64,000 nucleotides of DNA, from NCBI GenBank assembly GCA_910578565.1, contig CAJTQF010000007.1, positions 1 to 64,000 on the forward strand. Reading direction: 5' to 3'. This DNA comes from an uncultured Christensenella sp. GTDB taxonomy: Bacteria > Bacillota > Clostridia > Christensenellales > Borkfalkiaceae. Positions within the stretch are counted from its first letter, which is position 1; each line of letters begins with the position of its first letter. A model generated the notes under the pieces. The model did not search any database, had not been told where the DNA came from, and saw only the letters and a list, made by a program, of their open reading frames with translations. Below, piece by piece: positions 53,058 to 61,308 of this stretch. A program made the position numbers and the translations under genes.

Positions 53058-54247
53058 CTGAAAAAACCGTTAAACTTGCGGACCTTTCTCTTCTGCCCGT
53101 GAGTTGCCGCGTGAGCGGCGGCAGAGTTTTGCCCGCGCTTTCGGCGGCGTACAGGGGCGAAGGCAGGCGCGGTATAAAAAAAGCCGCTTACAGCAAGGGG
53201 ACGAAACTTTATCTGCTGTTTGCGGACGGCGTAACGTATTTTTCGGGCGACGGGCTTGGTTTTGTGCCGTTGCTTGAAAATCAGGTGTCGGAGAATCTGT
53301 TTGTGCTGGACGTTTTAAAGGACGGCAAACCTTACGCCGCGCTGGTTATGGGCAGGAGCGCCACAATGCTGACGGCTGAAGGCTTCGGCGGGGTGGAGTT
53401 GGGTGAAAACATTGTTTCGGGCGTTATGCACTGCGGCAGGCTGTTCGGCGTTACGCAGGACGGGCTGCGCGTTTGCTGGTCTAGGTGCGGCGTGGAAGAC
53501 TGGACGCAGGAGCTCAACGGCGGCGGCAGTATTTATCTGGGGCTTGACCGCGGCGAAATTACGGGCATAATGGAGTTCGGCGAAAATCTGGTCGCAGTCA
53601 GAAAGTTCGGTCTTTCGCTTCTGGCTATGTACGGCTCGCCCGAAAATTTTTCGGTAAAACTGACCGACACCGACACGGACGAAATTATACCGTCGACCGC
53701 CAAGGTGGTGGGCGGCAAGCTGTATTTTTGCACTAAGACGGGCGTATGCGTGTTTGACGGCGAGTTTGTCACAAAATTTACGCACAGGTTCGAAAGCCTG
53801 CTTGAAGAATGCTATTTCGCCGAAAGCTATGCCGGCGCATATTATTTAAGCTGTAAAACGACAGGTTTCGGCAAGGCTGTTTTGTGCATTGAACAAAACG
53901 GCGAAAGTTACCTTATAGACGTTAAGGCGGACGCTATGTGCGTTTCGGACAAACTTTATATCTACGGCGAAGAAGGCGTTTATACCCTTGAAAGCGGCGG
54001 GGAATTTTCGGTTGTCGCGGACGGTATCGACTTCGGGACGGGAGTGAACAAGACGGTTACGCTGTTGTATGCCGACAGTGAAAATTGCAGCGTTGAAATA
54101 GACAACGGGCAGTTTGCGCGCGTCTTTGTCGGAGTTAACGGGGCGGTAAAACCGCGTTTGCGCGGAAAAAAATTCACCGTTAAAATTTCGGGGCGCGAGC
54201 CGCTGGAAAGCCTTACTTTGACGGCGGAGGTGGGAATTGGAATTTGA
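53054..54247 (+). CDS. beta-propeller phage protein (P22 gp10 / tail hub-like)
   Basis: 397 residues of repeated strands (KLYLLFADGVTYFSGDGLGF, GRLFGVTQDGLRVCWSR, GKLYFCTKTGVCVFDGEFV, KLYIYGEEGVYTLESGGEF), each like a propeller blade. P22 gp10, which plugs the portal and stabilises packaged DNA, is encoded at the same place after gp4. Start set at ATG 53054, seven bases after AAGGAG and overlapping the previous stop as ATGA; the ATG at 53048 is too close to the ribosome site. Confidence 0.75.
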   Translation: MTEKTVKLADLSLLPVSCRVSGGRVLPALSAAYRGEGRRGIKKAAYSKGTKLYLLFADGVTYFSGDGLGFVPLLENQVSENLFVLDVLKDGKPYAALVMGRSATMLTAEGFGGVELGENIVSGVMHCGRLFGVTQDGLRVCWSRCGVEDWTQELNGGGSIYLGLDRGEITGIMEFGENLVAVRKFGLSLLAMYGSPENFSVKLTDTDTDEIIPSTAKVVGGKLYFCTKTGVCVFDGEFVTKFTHRFESLLEECYFAESYAGAYYLSCKTTGFGKAVLCIEQNGESYLIDVKADAMCVSDKLYIYGEEGVYTLESGGEFSVVADGIDFGTGVNKTVTLLYADSENCSVEIDNGQFARVFVGVNGAVKPRLRGKKFTVKISGREPLESLTLTAEVGIGI

Positions 54248-54731
54248 TATAATAACTCTCACGCCCGAAGAGTTGAAAGCGCTCAGCGCCGTACAGATGA
54301 AAATGCTGCGCACCGCGCAACAGAAAAAGAACGCGCTGCGCCGCACAGCCGACAGGGAATACGCTACCTTTAAAAATATAGTTATGACTAACGGTATGCT
54401 GGAATCTACTCTTCTTGCGGAAAAGCGCGCCGAACTCGACGGCGAAATCGAATACCAAAGCTCTGTTCTGGCGGACAATCTTATTTACAATATGAGCCTG
54501 AACGAGCCTTTGCCTGACGGCGGTGACGACGGCGGGGATGAAAGTTCGGGCTACATAGTGGATTACAGTCTGCCATATACCGACAGGTACATTATAGTGC
54601 GCGACTTTTATTTCGCGATTGAAGACAGGGAAGAGCGTATGGAGCTTTATAAAGCCGACGACGTGGCGCGTGCGTATCTGGGGGCGTACTACTCAACCCT
54701 TTACAACGTGCTTGAAGTGTATTCCAAATAA
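54237..54731 (+). CDS. last gene of the phage-like cluster, unknown
   Basis: 164 residues from TTG 54237, six bases after GGAGG. The N-terminal half is helical (LTPEELKALSAVQMKMLRTAQ...), then a Gly/Asp-rich linker (DGGDDGGDESSG) and a Tyr-rich C-terminal part (DYSLPYTDRYIIVRDFYF). It could be a tail needle or head accessory protein. It overlaps the propeller gene by 11 bases and ends the cluster. Confidence 0.65.
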   Translation: MEFDIITLTPEELKALSAVQMKMLRTAQQKKNALRRTADREYATFKNIVMTNGMLESTLLAEKRAELDGEIEYQSSVLADNLIYNMSLNEPLPDGGDDGGDESSGYIVDYSLPYTDRYIIVRDFYFAIEDREERMELYKADDVARAYLGAYYSTLYNVLEVYSK

Positions 54732-54765
54732 TACGGAGTCACGTTATAATACGGTGTCACGTTAT
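54730..54765 (+). repeat. 18-bp tandem repeat (two copies)
   Basis: AATACGGAGTCACGTTAT (54730-54747) is followed at once by AATACGGTGTCACGTTAT (54748-54765), one mismatch. It begins at the stop codon of the last phage-cluster gene. Confidence 0.6.
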
Positions 54766-54771
54766 GTGGAA

Positions 54772-54808
54772 GGCGCCCGCGCAAATTTGCGCGGGCGCCG
54801 TTAGTTTT
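54772..54808 (+). terminator. terminator of the phage-like cluster
   Basis: Perfect 28-base palindrome GGCGCCCGCGCAAA/TTTGCGCGGGCGCC, followed by GTTAGTTTTG. Confidence 0.75.
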
Positions 54809-54858
54809 GCGCCGTAATCGAAAGGGCGTGTTTTAGTGCGCGGCGGCAGAAAAAACGC

Positions 54859-54887
54859 TTTACAATTTTTTGCGGTTAGGTTATAAT
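54859..54887 (+). promoter_or_regulatory. promoter of the methyltransferase gene (predicted leaderless transcript)
   Basis: TTTACA (54859-54864), 17 bases, TATAAT (54882-54887), then six T and the ATG at 54894. Confidence 0.75.
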
Positions 54888-54893
54888 TTTTTT

Positions 54894-55769
54894 ATGAAAA
54901 TTGCTGACGGATGGCAGGATTACCGAATAATATCTACGGGCGGCGGAATGAAACTGGAAAGGTGGAAGGACGTTGTGCTTTTGCGCCCCGACCCGCAGGT
55001 CATATGGAAGGGCGGCGACCTTTACGGCGCGGAAGGCATTCACGCCGTTTACCGCCGCAGCGAAAAGGGCGGCGGTAACTGGGAAGTGAGAAAAAACTTT
55101 CCGCAGGAGTGGACGGTGTCTTACGGGGATTTGACTTTTAAGGTCAAGCCCATGGGCTTCAAGCATACCGGACTTTTCCCCGAGCAGGCTGTAAACTGGG
55201 ACGCCATGCGTTCTTTGATAAGCAGGGCGAAAGCGGACGGGCGCGAAGTAAAGGTGTTAAACCTGTTCGCGTACACGGGCGGGGCTTCCGTCGCGTGCGC
55301 AAAGGAAGGGGCGCTCGTTACCCACGTTGACGCTGCCAAAGGCATGGTGGAGCGCGCGGGCGAAAACGCAAGGCTTTCGGGCGTGGACAGCGGTATAAGA
55401 TACATTGTCGACGACTGTATGAAATTTGTGGCGCGCGAAATCCGCCGCGGAAACAGGTACGACGCGATAATTATGGACCCGCCCAGCTACGGCAGGGGTC
55501 CAAACGGCGAAATGTGGAAGATAGAAGAGTGCCTTTTCGACTTCGTTAAAAACTGCGCGCAACTGCTGACGGAAAAGCCGCTTTTCTTCCTTATAAACAG
55601 TTACACCACGGGTTTACAGCCCGCCGTCTTAAAAAACATTTTAACCATAACCTTAAAAGATTTTAAGGGAGAGATAGAAGCGTACGAAGTCGGTATTCCC
55701 ACCGACGACGGAATCGCGTTGCCTTGCGGCGCGAGCGGATTATTTACCGGAGAAGATTATGCAGGATAA
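54894..55769 (+). CDS. class I SAM-dependent methyltransferase (RlmI/RlmK-like rRNA methylase)
   Basis: 291 residues from ATG 54894. VLNLFAYTGGASVACAKEGA is SAM motif I, THVDAAKGMVERAGENARLSG motif II, and IIMDPPSYGRGPNGEMW motif IV, the DPPxFG type of 23S rRNA methylases. It lacks the N-terminal PUA domain of RlmI. The upstream promoter leaves no room for a ribosome site. It overlaps the pseudouridine synthase gene by 11 bases; both probably modify ribosomal RNA. Confidence 0.88.
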   Translation: MKIADGWQDYRIISTGGGMKLERWKDVVLLRPDPQVIWKGGDLYGAEGIHAVYRRSEKGGGNWEVRKNFPQEWTVSYGDLTFKVKPMGFKHTGLFPEQAVNWDAMRSLISRAKADGREVKVLNLFAYTGGASVACAKEGALVTHVDAAKGMVERAGENARLSGVDSGIRYIVDDCMKFVAREIRRGNRYDAIIMDPPSYGRGPNGEMWKIEECLFDFVKNCAQLLTEKPLFFLINSYTTGLQPAVLKNILTITLKDFKGEIEAYEVGIPTDDGIALPCGASGLFTGEDYAG

Positions 55770-56451
55770 CGAGCTTATAATTTTACACGAAGACAACCAT
55801 ATAATAGTGGTATTAAAGCCGCAGAACGTGGCGTGCTGTCCGGACGAAAGCGGGGACGACAACCTTTTGGACTGCGTAAAAAGATATATAAAAAACACTT
55901 ATGAGAAGCCGGGTAACGTCTTCGTCGGGCTTGTGCACAGGCTGGACAGACCTACGGGCGGCGTAATGGTGTTTGCAAAAACTTCAAAGGCGGCGGCAAG
56001 GCTTTCGGCGGCGATGAAGGAAGGCGGTTTTGAAAAACGTTATCTCGCCGTGCTGTGCGGAATTCTGTCAAAAAAGAAGGCTAACCTTGAAAATTATCTC
56101 AGAAAAAATTCGGTAAACAACACCGTTTACGTCTGCACCCGTACGGAAGAAGGCGCAAAACTTGCTTCGTTGGACTACGAAATAAAACAGGAAGTCGAAG
56201 GGTTGAGCCTTGCGGAGATAAATCTGCACACCGGCAGGACCCACCAGATACGCGTGCAGACCGCGGCGATAAACGCGCCCGTCTACGGCGATATGCGCTA
56301 CGGCGGCGAAAAGGCGGTTAAGGGTAAACTCGCGCTCTGGGCGTACTGCCTTAAATTCACCCATCCGACCACGGGCGAAAGGCTGTGTTTTATGGCGGAA
56401 CCGCCCGTCGAGGGCTCGCCCTGGAACAAGTTCGACGTAAATATTAAGTAA
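55759..56451 (+). CDS. RluA-family pseudouridine synthase
   Basis: 230 residues. VHRLDRPTGGVMVFAKTSKAAARL contains the catalytic Asp of RluA enzymes, followed by KRYLAVLCG and HTGRTHQIRVQTAAINAPVYGDMRYGG. No S4 domain is present. It isomerises specific uridines in rRNA or tRNA. It is translationally coupled to the methyltransferase. Confidence 0.94.
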   Translation: MQDNELIILHEDNHIIVVLKPQNVACCPDESGDDNLLDCVKRYIKNTYEKPGNVFVGLVHRLDRPTGGVMVFAKTSKAAARLSAAMKEGGFEKRYLAVLCGILSKKKANLENYLRKNSVNNTVYVCTRTEEGAKLASLDYEIKQEVEGLSLAEINLHTGRTHQIRVQTAAINAPVYGDMRYGGEKAVKGKLALWAYCLKFTHPTTGERLCFMAEPPVEGSPWNKFDVNIK

Positions 56452-56468
56452 AAGCAAAACAAAACTGT

Positions 56469-56497
56469 TTGACAACGGCTGTGCGATATAGTAAAAT
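56469..56497 (+). promoter_or_regulatory. promoter of the anchored surface protein gene
   Basis: TTGACA (56469-56474), 17 bases, TAAAAT (56492-56497), giving a ~90-base leader before ATG 56596. Confidence 0.75.
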
Positions 56498-56595
56498 ATC
56501 ATGTGAGCCGTTGCAAATTTTTACGGTTTGCGGCAGTTTATTATATGGAAATATTGTGTGGCGGGCGGAGTTTTTGCGCCCGTCGGAGAAAAATT

Positions 56596-58995
56596 ATGAC
56601 CGGTAAAACAATTAAAATTTCAATAATAGCGCTTTTGGCGGCGTTGATAATCTGCCTTTCGGCTGCGTTCGGCATTTTTATAAGCGCAAAGGCTTCGGGA
56701 AGCGTCACAGTCAGCGGCACCAACGTTTTCACGTCTTCGGGCGAAGCGACCGTCCTTGCGGACAGGCAGAAAAACCCCGAATATAAAGAAGGGGAAGACG
56801 AGTACGTTTACTATTCTATGTTTGCGTTCGCATACGACGACGACGCTGTGTCTTACAGGAGAAATCTCGCCTATAACTGGTTTGCGCGCGAAAGCAAGGA
56901 AGTTCCCGTCGAAGGGGAAGACGGCAAGACCGAAACGGTTTACGGCGACGTGTACGAAGGCTTTTTCAATATGGAACTGGGCTTTAAAAATACGGCGTTC
57001 GAAAAATTTATTGTAAGGTTCGAGTCGCAGCAGTACAACAAGACCAAGGATTCCAAAACGCGCAACTACGTCGTGTTCTATCCCCACGCGGACGCCGGCA
57101 AAGTTTACGCAATGATTACCGCGGAAGAAGACGCCGAGCTTGACGCCGACAAGGCGGGCGTTATGGATATAGACCATATAACTATAAAGTTTACCGAAAA
57201 ATATAAAAAAGACTTTACGGGCGGTTACGGCGTTTACGTCGGCAACGGCAGCGAAACGGAAAACTACGTGACAGGCGAATTTGTAAACGTGGGCGGCAAC
57301 TACGCCAAGGCTTCTACTTCTTCGACTTCGCCCGTATATCCCCTTACTTTCAGCGCTGAATTCGACGGCGAAAATAAAGAAGACAGGGAAGCGGCTAAAA
57401 TGGTTTTGTACTCGCTCAACGGACAGGAGTTCAGGTTAAACGACACTTCCTACAATTCCACAGACGACTACTATTACGGCGGAACTGTAAAGGACAACTG
57501 TCCCCCCGTGCTTTGCCTTGAAGAACAGCTCAACTTCTTCACTCTCGGCGAAAATATCGACGTCGATTACGCGGTAATAGACGTTTTGCGTACTTCGCCC
57601 AGAGCAACCGTAAATTATTACGTTTTAACTTACGACCAGTATAAATCGACCGATACGGACTACAACGACAGGGAACTGTTCAAAGAAATTACTTCCACTG
57701 ACAGCTATTATCTCGAACCCGATAAGGACAAGTACTATCCCGCGGACGAGATTGCAAACACCGTATTTGCGGACGAGCATCTTAAAGCGGATATGGCGGT
57801 AAAAGTCTACTTTACCCTTACCGATATAACTTCCAATTCCGAAACCGACTACGTATACCTTGACTGGTATCTTGCGGACGACTACAAACTTGCAATAAAG
57901 GATACAGACTTTATTGCTGTAGCCGAAGATACGCTTGGCGCGAAGTACAACGACGGCGACAAGGAACAGTGGAAGAAGATTGTGGAAGAATACCAGGCAA
58001 AGGTTAACGAACTTGCGGCAAATCTTTCGGCGGGGTCGTCAAGCTATCTTTACCTGCCTTCGGCGGAGAGTCTGTTTGCCGAAAGCGGCACGGCTTACAC
58101 CGATATGAAGTTCAGCGTATATTACTACGGCGCAAGCCAGCTTTCGAATACCAACCTTTCGTATAACAATTTATCCATAAACGTAACCCGCGACGGTTAT
58201 TACCAGTTTACTATTTACGCCACCGATAAGGCGGGCAATAATATGTACTACCTTAACGACGACGGGGAAGTGGAAGAGTTTGCCGCAAGCGAAATCTGGA
58301 CCATGTTCGAAGACAAGGACGAAGAAGGTCTTGCCGAGAAGTTGCCCTGGTTCCACTTTACCGCAAGTTACAGGGGTGTTCAGTTTGAAGAAAAACCCGG
58401 TATGCAGGCGACCGCGTACGTGGGAACTACTTACAGTTCCGCATCGTTTAAAATCAACGGTATTTCGGGCTACAAAACGGAGTACAGGCTCTTCCTTTTC
58501 GACAGGGCGGCGTACTATGCGGACAACGGTAAAACTCTGACCTATTCCGAATTTCTTGATCAGATGGACGGTATGTTTGCCAGCGCGTCAACCCGCGGAT
58601 ATTTTACCGAAATTCTTTCGGTTGCCGATATGGAAGAAACTGACCCCGATTACGAAAAGTTTGCCGATTACGAATGGAACAACACGTCTTTGAGCTTTGT
58701 TCCGCAGGACAGCAATGCGTTTTATATGATCAGGGCTGAAGTTTCCGACAGCGGCGACCGCGTCAACGAAAAGACCGCCTGCAATCTCGGTATAGTGGCT
58801 TCCGTCAAGGCAAAGGCTTTGAAGGGCGAAAGCGACTGGCTTAAAAACAACGTTGCTTCGGTAGTGTTGCTGTGCGTAGCGGGACTTGCGCTTGTGGGCA
58901 TAGTTCTGTTGCTGGTGATCAAACCAAAGGACAAGGGCGACCTTGACGAGCAGTATGAAGTTGTAAGAAGCAAAAAACGTTTAAGAAACAAATAA
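56596..58995 (+). CDS. large secreted protein with C-terminal membrane anchor
   Basis: 799 residues from ATG 56596 (ribosome site CGGAG); the frame is open to 56503, but that part is leader. Signal peptide (IKISIIALLAALIICLSAAFGIFISAKA), then about 720 Tyr/Asp/Lys-rich residues that look like repeated beta domains, with no recognised family. A single C-terminal helix (VASVVLLCVAGLALVGIVLLLVI) and a basic tail (RSKKRLRNK) follow. Same plan as the proteins at 27.0, 44.6 and 46.5 kb. A terminator follows. Confidence 0.8.
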   Translation: MTGKTIKISIIALLAALIICLSAAFGIFISAKASGSVTVSGTNVFTSSGEATVLADRQKNPEYKEGEDEYVYYSMFAFAYDDDAVSYRRNLAYNWFARESKEVPVEGEDGKTETVYGDVYEGFFNMELGFKNTAFEKFIVRFESQQYNKTKDSKTRNYVVFYPHADAGKVYAMITAEEDAELDADKAGVMDIDHITIKFTEKYKKDFTGGYGVYVGNGSETENYVTGEFVNVGGNYAKASTSSTSPVYPLTFSAEFDGENKEDREAAKMVLYSLNGQEFRLNDTSYNSTDDYYYGGTVKDNCPPVLCLEEQLNFFTLGENIDVDYAVIDVLRTSPRATVNYYVLTYDQYKSTDTDYNDRELFKEITSTDSYYLEPDKDKYYPADEIANTVFADEHLKADMAVKVYFTLTDITSNSETDYVYLDWYLADDYKLAIKDTDFIAVAEDTLGAKYNDGDKEQWKKIVEEYQAKVNELAANLSAGSSSYLYLPSAESLFAESGTAYTDMKFSVYYYGASQLSNTNLSYNNLSINVTRDGYYQFTIYATDKAGNNMYYLNDDGEVEEFAASEIWTMFEDKDEEGLAEKLPWFHFTASYRGVQFEEKPGMQATAYVGTTYSSASFKINGISGYKTEYRLFLFDRAAYYADNGKTLTYSEFLDQMDGMFASASTRGYFTEILSVADMEETDPDYEKFADYEWNNTSLSFVPQDSNAFYMIRAEVSDSGDRVNEKTACNLGIVASVKAKALKGESDWLKNNVASVVLLCVAGLALVGIVLLLVIKPKDKGDLDEQYEVVRSKKRLRNK

Positions 58996-59004
58996 ATACA
59001 TTTT

Positions 59005-59040
59005 AAGCCGCGCGGCGAAAAGCCGCGCGGCTTTTACTTT
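59005..59040 (+). terminator. terminator after the anchored surface protein gene
   Basis: AGCCGCGCGGC / GCCGCGCGGCT stem, GAAAA loop, then TTTACTTTT. Confidence 0.9.
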
Positions 59041-59115
59041 TAATGCCGCCGTATTAATGCCGCAGAACGGCGCGCTGACGGAAAAAAGACGGGCAATTTT
59101 ACGGAAAGCATACAT

Positions 59116-59144
59116 TTGACATTTTTTGTTAAATATGGTAGAAT
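59116..59144 (+). promoter_or_regulatory. promoter of the topoisomerase genes
   Basis: TTGACA (59116-59121), 17 bases, TGGTAGAAT (-10 at 59139-59144), about 70 bases of leader. Confidence 0.8.
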
Positions 59145-59221
59145 ATTATTTGGAAAAAAATTTGCAAAGGTGTACAAACCTTTCGGTTTGGCAAAAACTA
59201 ACCGAAAAAAAGGGATAATTT

Positions 59222-61306
59222 ATGGCGGATAAAAGCTATAACGCAAACGATTTAAAAATACTCGAAGGGCTTGAAGCGGTGCGTATGCGTCCGGGTATGT
59301 ATATCGGTTCAACCGGTATAAAGGGCTTGCATCACGTCCTTTGGGAAATTGTGGATAACGCCGTCGACGAAGCGGCAAACGGCTACGCCGACGAAATTAC
59401 TGTAAAATTATGGAAAGACGGCTCTGCGTCGGTAGAAGACAACGGACGAGGTATGCCTACGGACGAAAACGCGAAAGCGAAAATGAGCGGCGTTGAAGTC
59501 ATATTCACCAAACTCCATGCGGGCGGCAAGTTCGATACGGCAAACTACGCTTTTTCGGGCGGCTTGCACGGCGTCGGCGCTTCGGTTACTAACGCCCTTT
59601 CCGCCTGGCTGAACGTAGAAGTTTACCGCGACACCGTTTATAAAATGAGTTTTAAAAGCTCTTATGACGACGAGCGCGGGAAATGGCTTTGCGGCGTACC
59701 CGTAGGTCCGCTTGTGAATACGGGCGAGTATACAGAAAAGAAGGGTACTTTCGTAAGATTTATGCCCGACAAAGAAGTGTTTGAAACTGTGGACTGGAGC
59801 TACGACATCGTTTCAAAACGCCTTAAAGAACTTGCGTTTTTGAACAAGGGACTTAAAATAAATTTAATAGACGAGCGCGATTTATACAGTATCGCCGAAC
59901 CCGAAGAGAGCGAAGACGGCGACGAAGCGGGCGAACCGGTGAAAGAACTTCTTCCGCCCAGACCGCCCGTAAGTTTCAGGTTTGACGGCGGACTTATCGA
60001 CTTCGTGCAGTATCTGAACGGCGACAGGGTTCCGCTGTACAATATCCCGCTTTACTGTTCCACGGTAAAGGACATTCATTTAAAAGGCGCGCCTGCGGGC
60101 AAGATAAAAATAGAGTTCGCGCTCTGCCATACGCGCGACGACACGGAAAGCCTTTTTTCTTTCGTAAACAATATTTCAACCGTAGAAGGCGGTTATCACG
60201 AAACGGGCTTTCATAACGGACTTTTAAAAGTAATAAACGACTACGCCAAGAGCAACGGTTTTCTGAAAGCGAAGGAAACGCCCTTTATCGGCGACGATAT
60301 CAAGGAAGGTCTGACGGCGGTTTTGACCGTCAAAATGACGGGCGTGGAGTTCGAAGGACAGACCAAGACCAAACTCGGCAACCCCGAAGTAAAAGCCCCT
60401 GTGGAAGCGGCGGTTGTAGAAGGGCTTTCCGAACTTGTTGCCGACAAGACCTATAAAAACATTTTCGACGAAATTACCAAAAAGGCAAAGTTTGCCGCCG
60501 ACGACAGAATAAAGCACCGCGCCGAAAGGGACGTGGCAAAAGCGGCTTCTGAAAACGACGGGCTTAATCTGGTCGGCAAACTCGCTTCCTGTTCGGGCAG
60601 AAACCCCGATATGAACGAGCTGTTCATAGTGGAAGGCGACAGTGCGGGCGGCACGGCAAAACAGGCGAGAGTCAGGCAGTATCAGTCCATTCTGCCCCTT
60701 CGCGGCAAGCCGCTCAACGTGCAGAAAAAGACTGCCTTGCAGGCTTTGCAAAACGAAGAAATCAAGACTATGATTTCAGCAATAGGCGCGGGATTTAACC
60801 GCTCGTTCGACGTGGAAAAGACGAAATACAAAAAAGTAATTATCCTTTCCGATGCCGACCAGGACGGACTTCATATAAGGTGCATACTCTTAACTTTCTT
60901 TTTCAAGTATATGCGCGACCTTGTCAACGCGGGTTACGTATATATCGGTATGCCACCCTTATATAAGGTGTACAAAAAAGATATAGTCGAATACGCTTAC
61001 GACGATAAAGAACTGGACGAAAAAATCAAAAAAGTCGGCAAGGGCTACCAGATACAGCGCTATAAAGGACTGGGCGAAATGTCAGCCGACCAGCTGTGGG
61101 AAACCACTATGGACCCCGCGACGAGAAACCTTATTCAGGTAACCATTGAAGACGTGACCGAAGCCGCCGCCATGATTGAAATGCTTATGGGCGACAAGGT
61201 TGAAGGCAGAAAGGAATTTTTGGCGACAAACGCAAACTTCAACAAGGTGGACGGTTTTATAGACAGGGTGCGCTTTAAACCCGAAAGCGATTCGGAGGTA
61301 TACTGA
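59222..61306 (+). CDS. gyrB: type IIA topoisomerase subunit B (GyrB/ParE)
   Basis: 694 residues. ATPase: EIVDNAVDEAANG, VEDNGRGMPTD, GGLHGVGASVTNALS. TOPRIM: EGDSAGGTAKQAR and LSDADQDGLHIR with the metal-binding Asp pair; QRYKGLGEMSADQLWETTMDP is conserved. An acidic and proline-rich insert near residues 225-245 (ESEDGDEAGEPVKELLPPRPP) is unusual. Its partner starts three bases after the stop. Whether this pair is gyrase or topoisomerase IV is not certain; GyrB is favoured because the A subunit is gyrase-like. Confidence 0.9.
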   Translation: MADKSYNANDLKILEGLEAVRMRPGMYIGSTGIKGLHHVLWEIVDNAVDEAANGYADEITVKLWKDGSASVEDNGRGMPTDENAKAKMSGVEVIFTKLHAGGKFDTANYAFSGGLHGVGASVTNALSAWLNVEVYRDTVYKMSFKSSYDDERGKWLCGVPVGPLVNTGEYTEKKGTFVRFMPDKEVFETVDWSYDIVSKRLKELAFLNKGLKINLIDERDLYSIAEPEESEDGDEAGEPVKELLPPRPPVSFRFDGGLIDFVQYLNGDRVPLYNIPLYCSTVKDIHLKGAPAGKIKIEFALCHTRDDTESLFSFVNNISTVEGGYHETGFHNGLLKVINDYAKSNGFLKAKETPFIGDDIKEGLTAVLTVKMTGVEFEGQTKTKLGNPEVKAPVEAAVVEGLSELVADKTYKNIFDEITKKAKFAADDRIKHRAERDVAKAASENDGLNLVGKLASCSGRNPDMNELFIVEGDSAGGTAKQARVRQYQSILPLRGKPLNVQKKTALQALQNEEIKTMISAIGAGFNRSFDVEKTKYKKVIILSDADQDGLHIRCILLTFFFKYMRDLVNAGYVYIGMPPLYKVYKKDIVEYAYDDKELDEKIKKVGKGYQIQRYKGLGEMSADQLWETTMDPATRNLIQVTIEDVTEAAAMIEMLMGDKVEGRKEFLATNANFNKVDGFIDRVRFKPESDSEVY

Positions 61307-61308
61307 TA

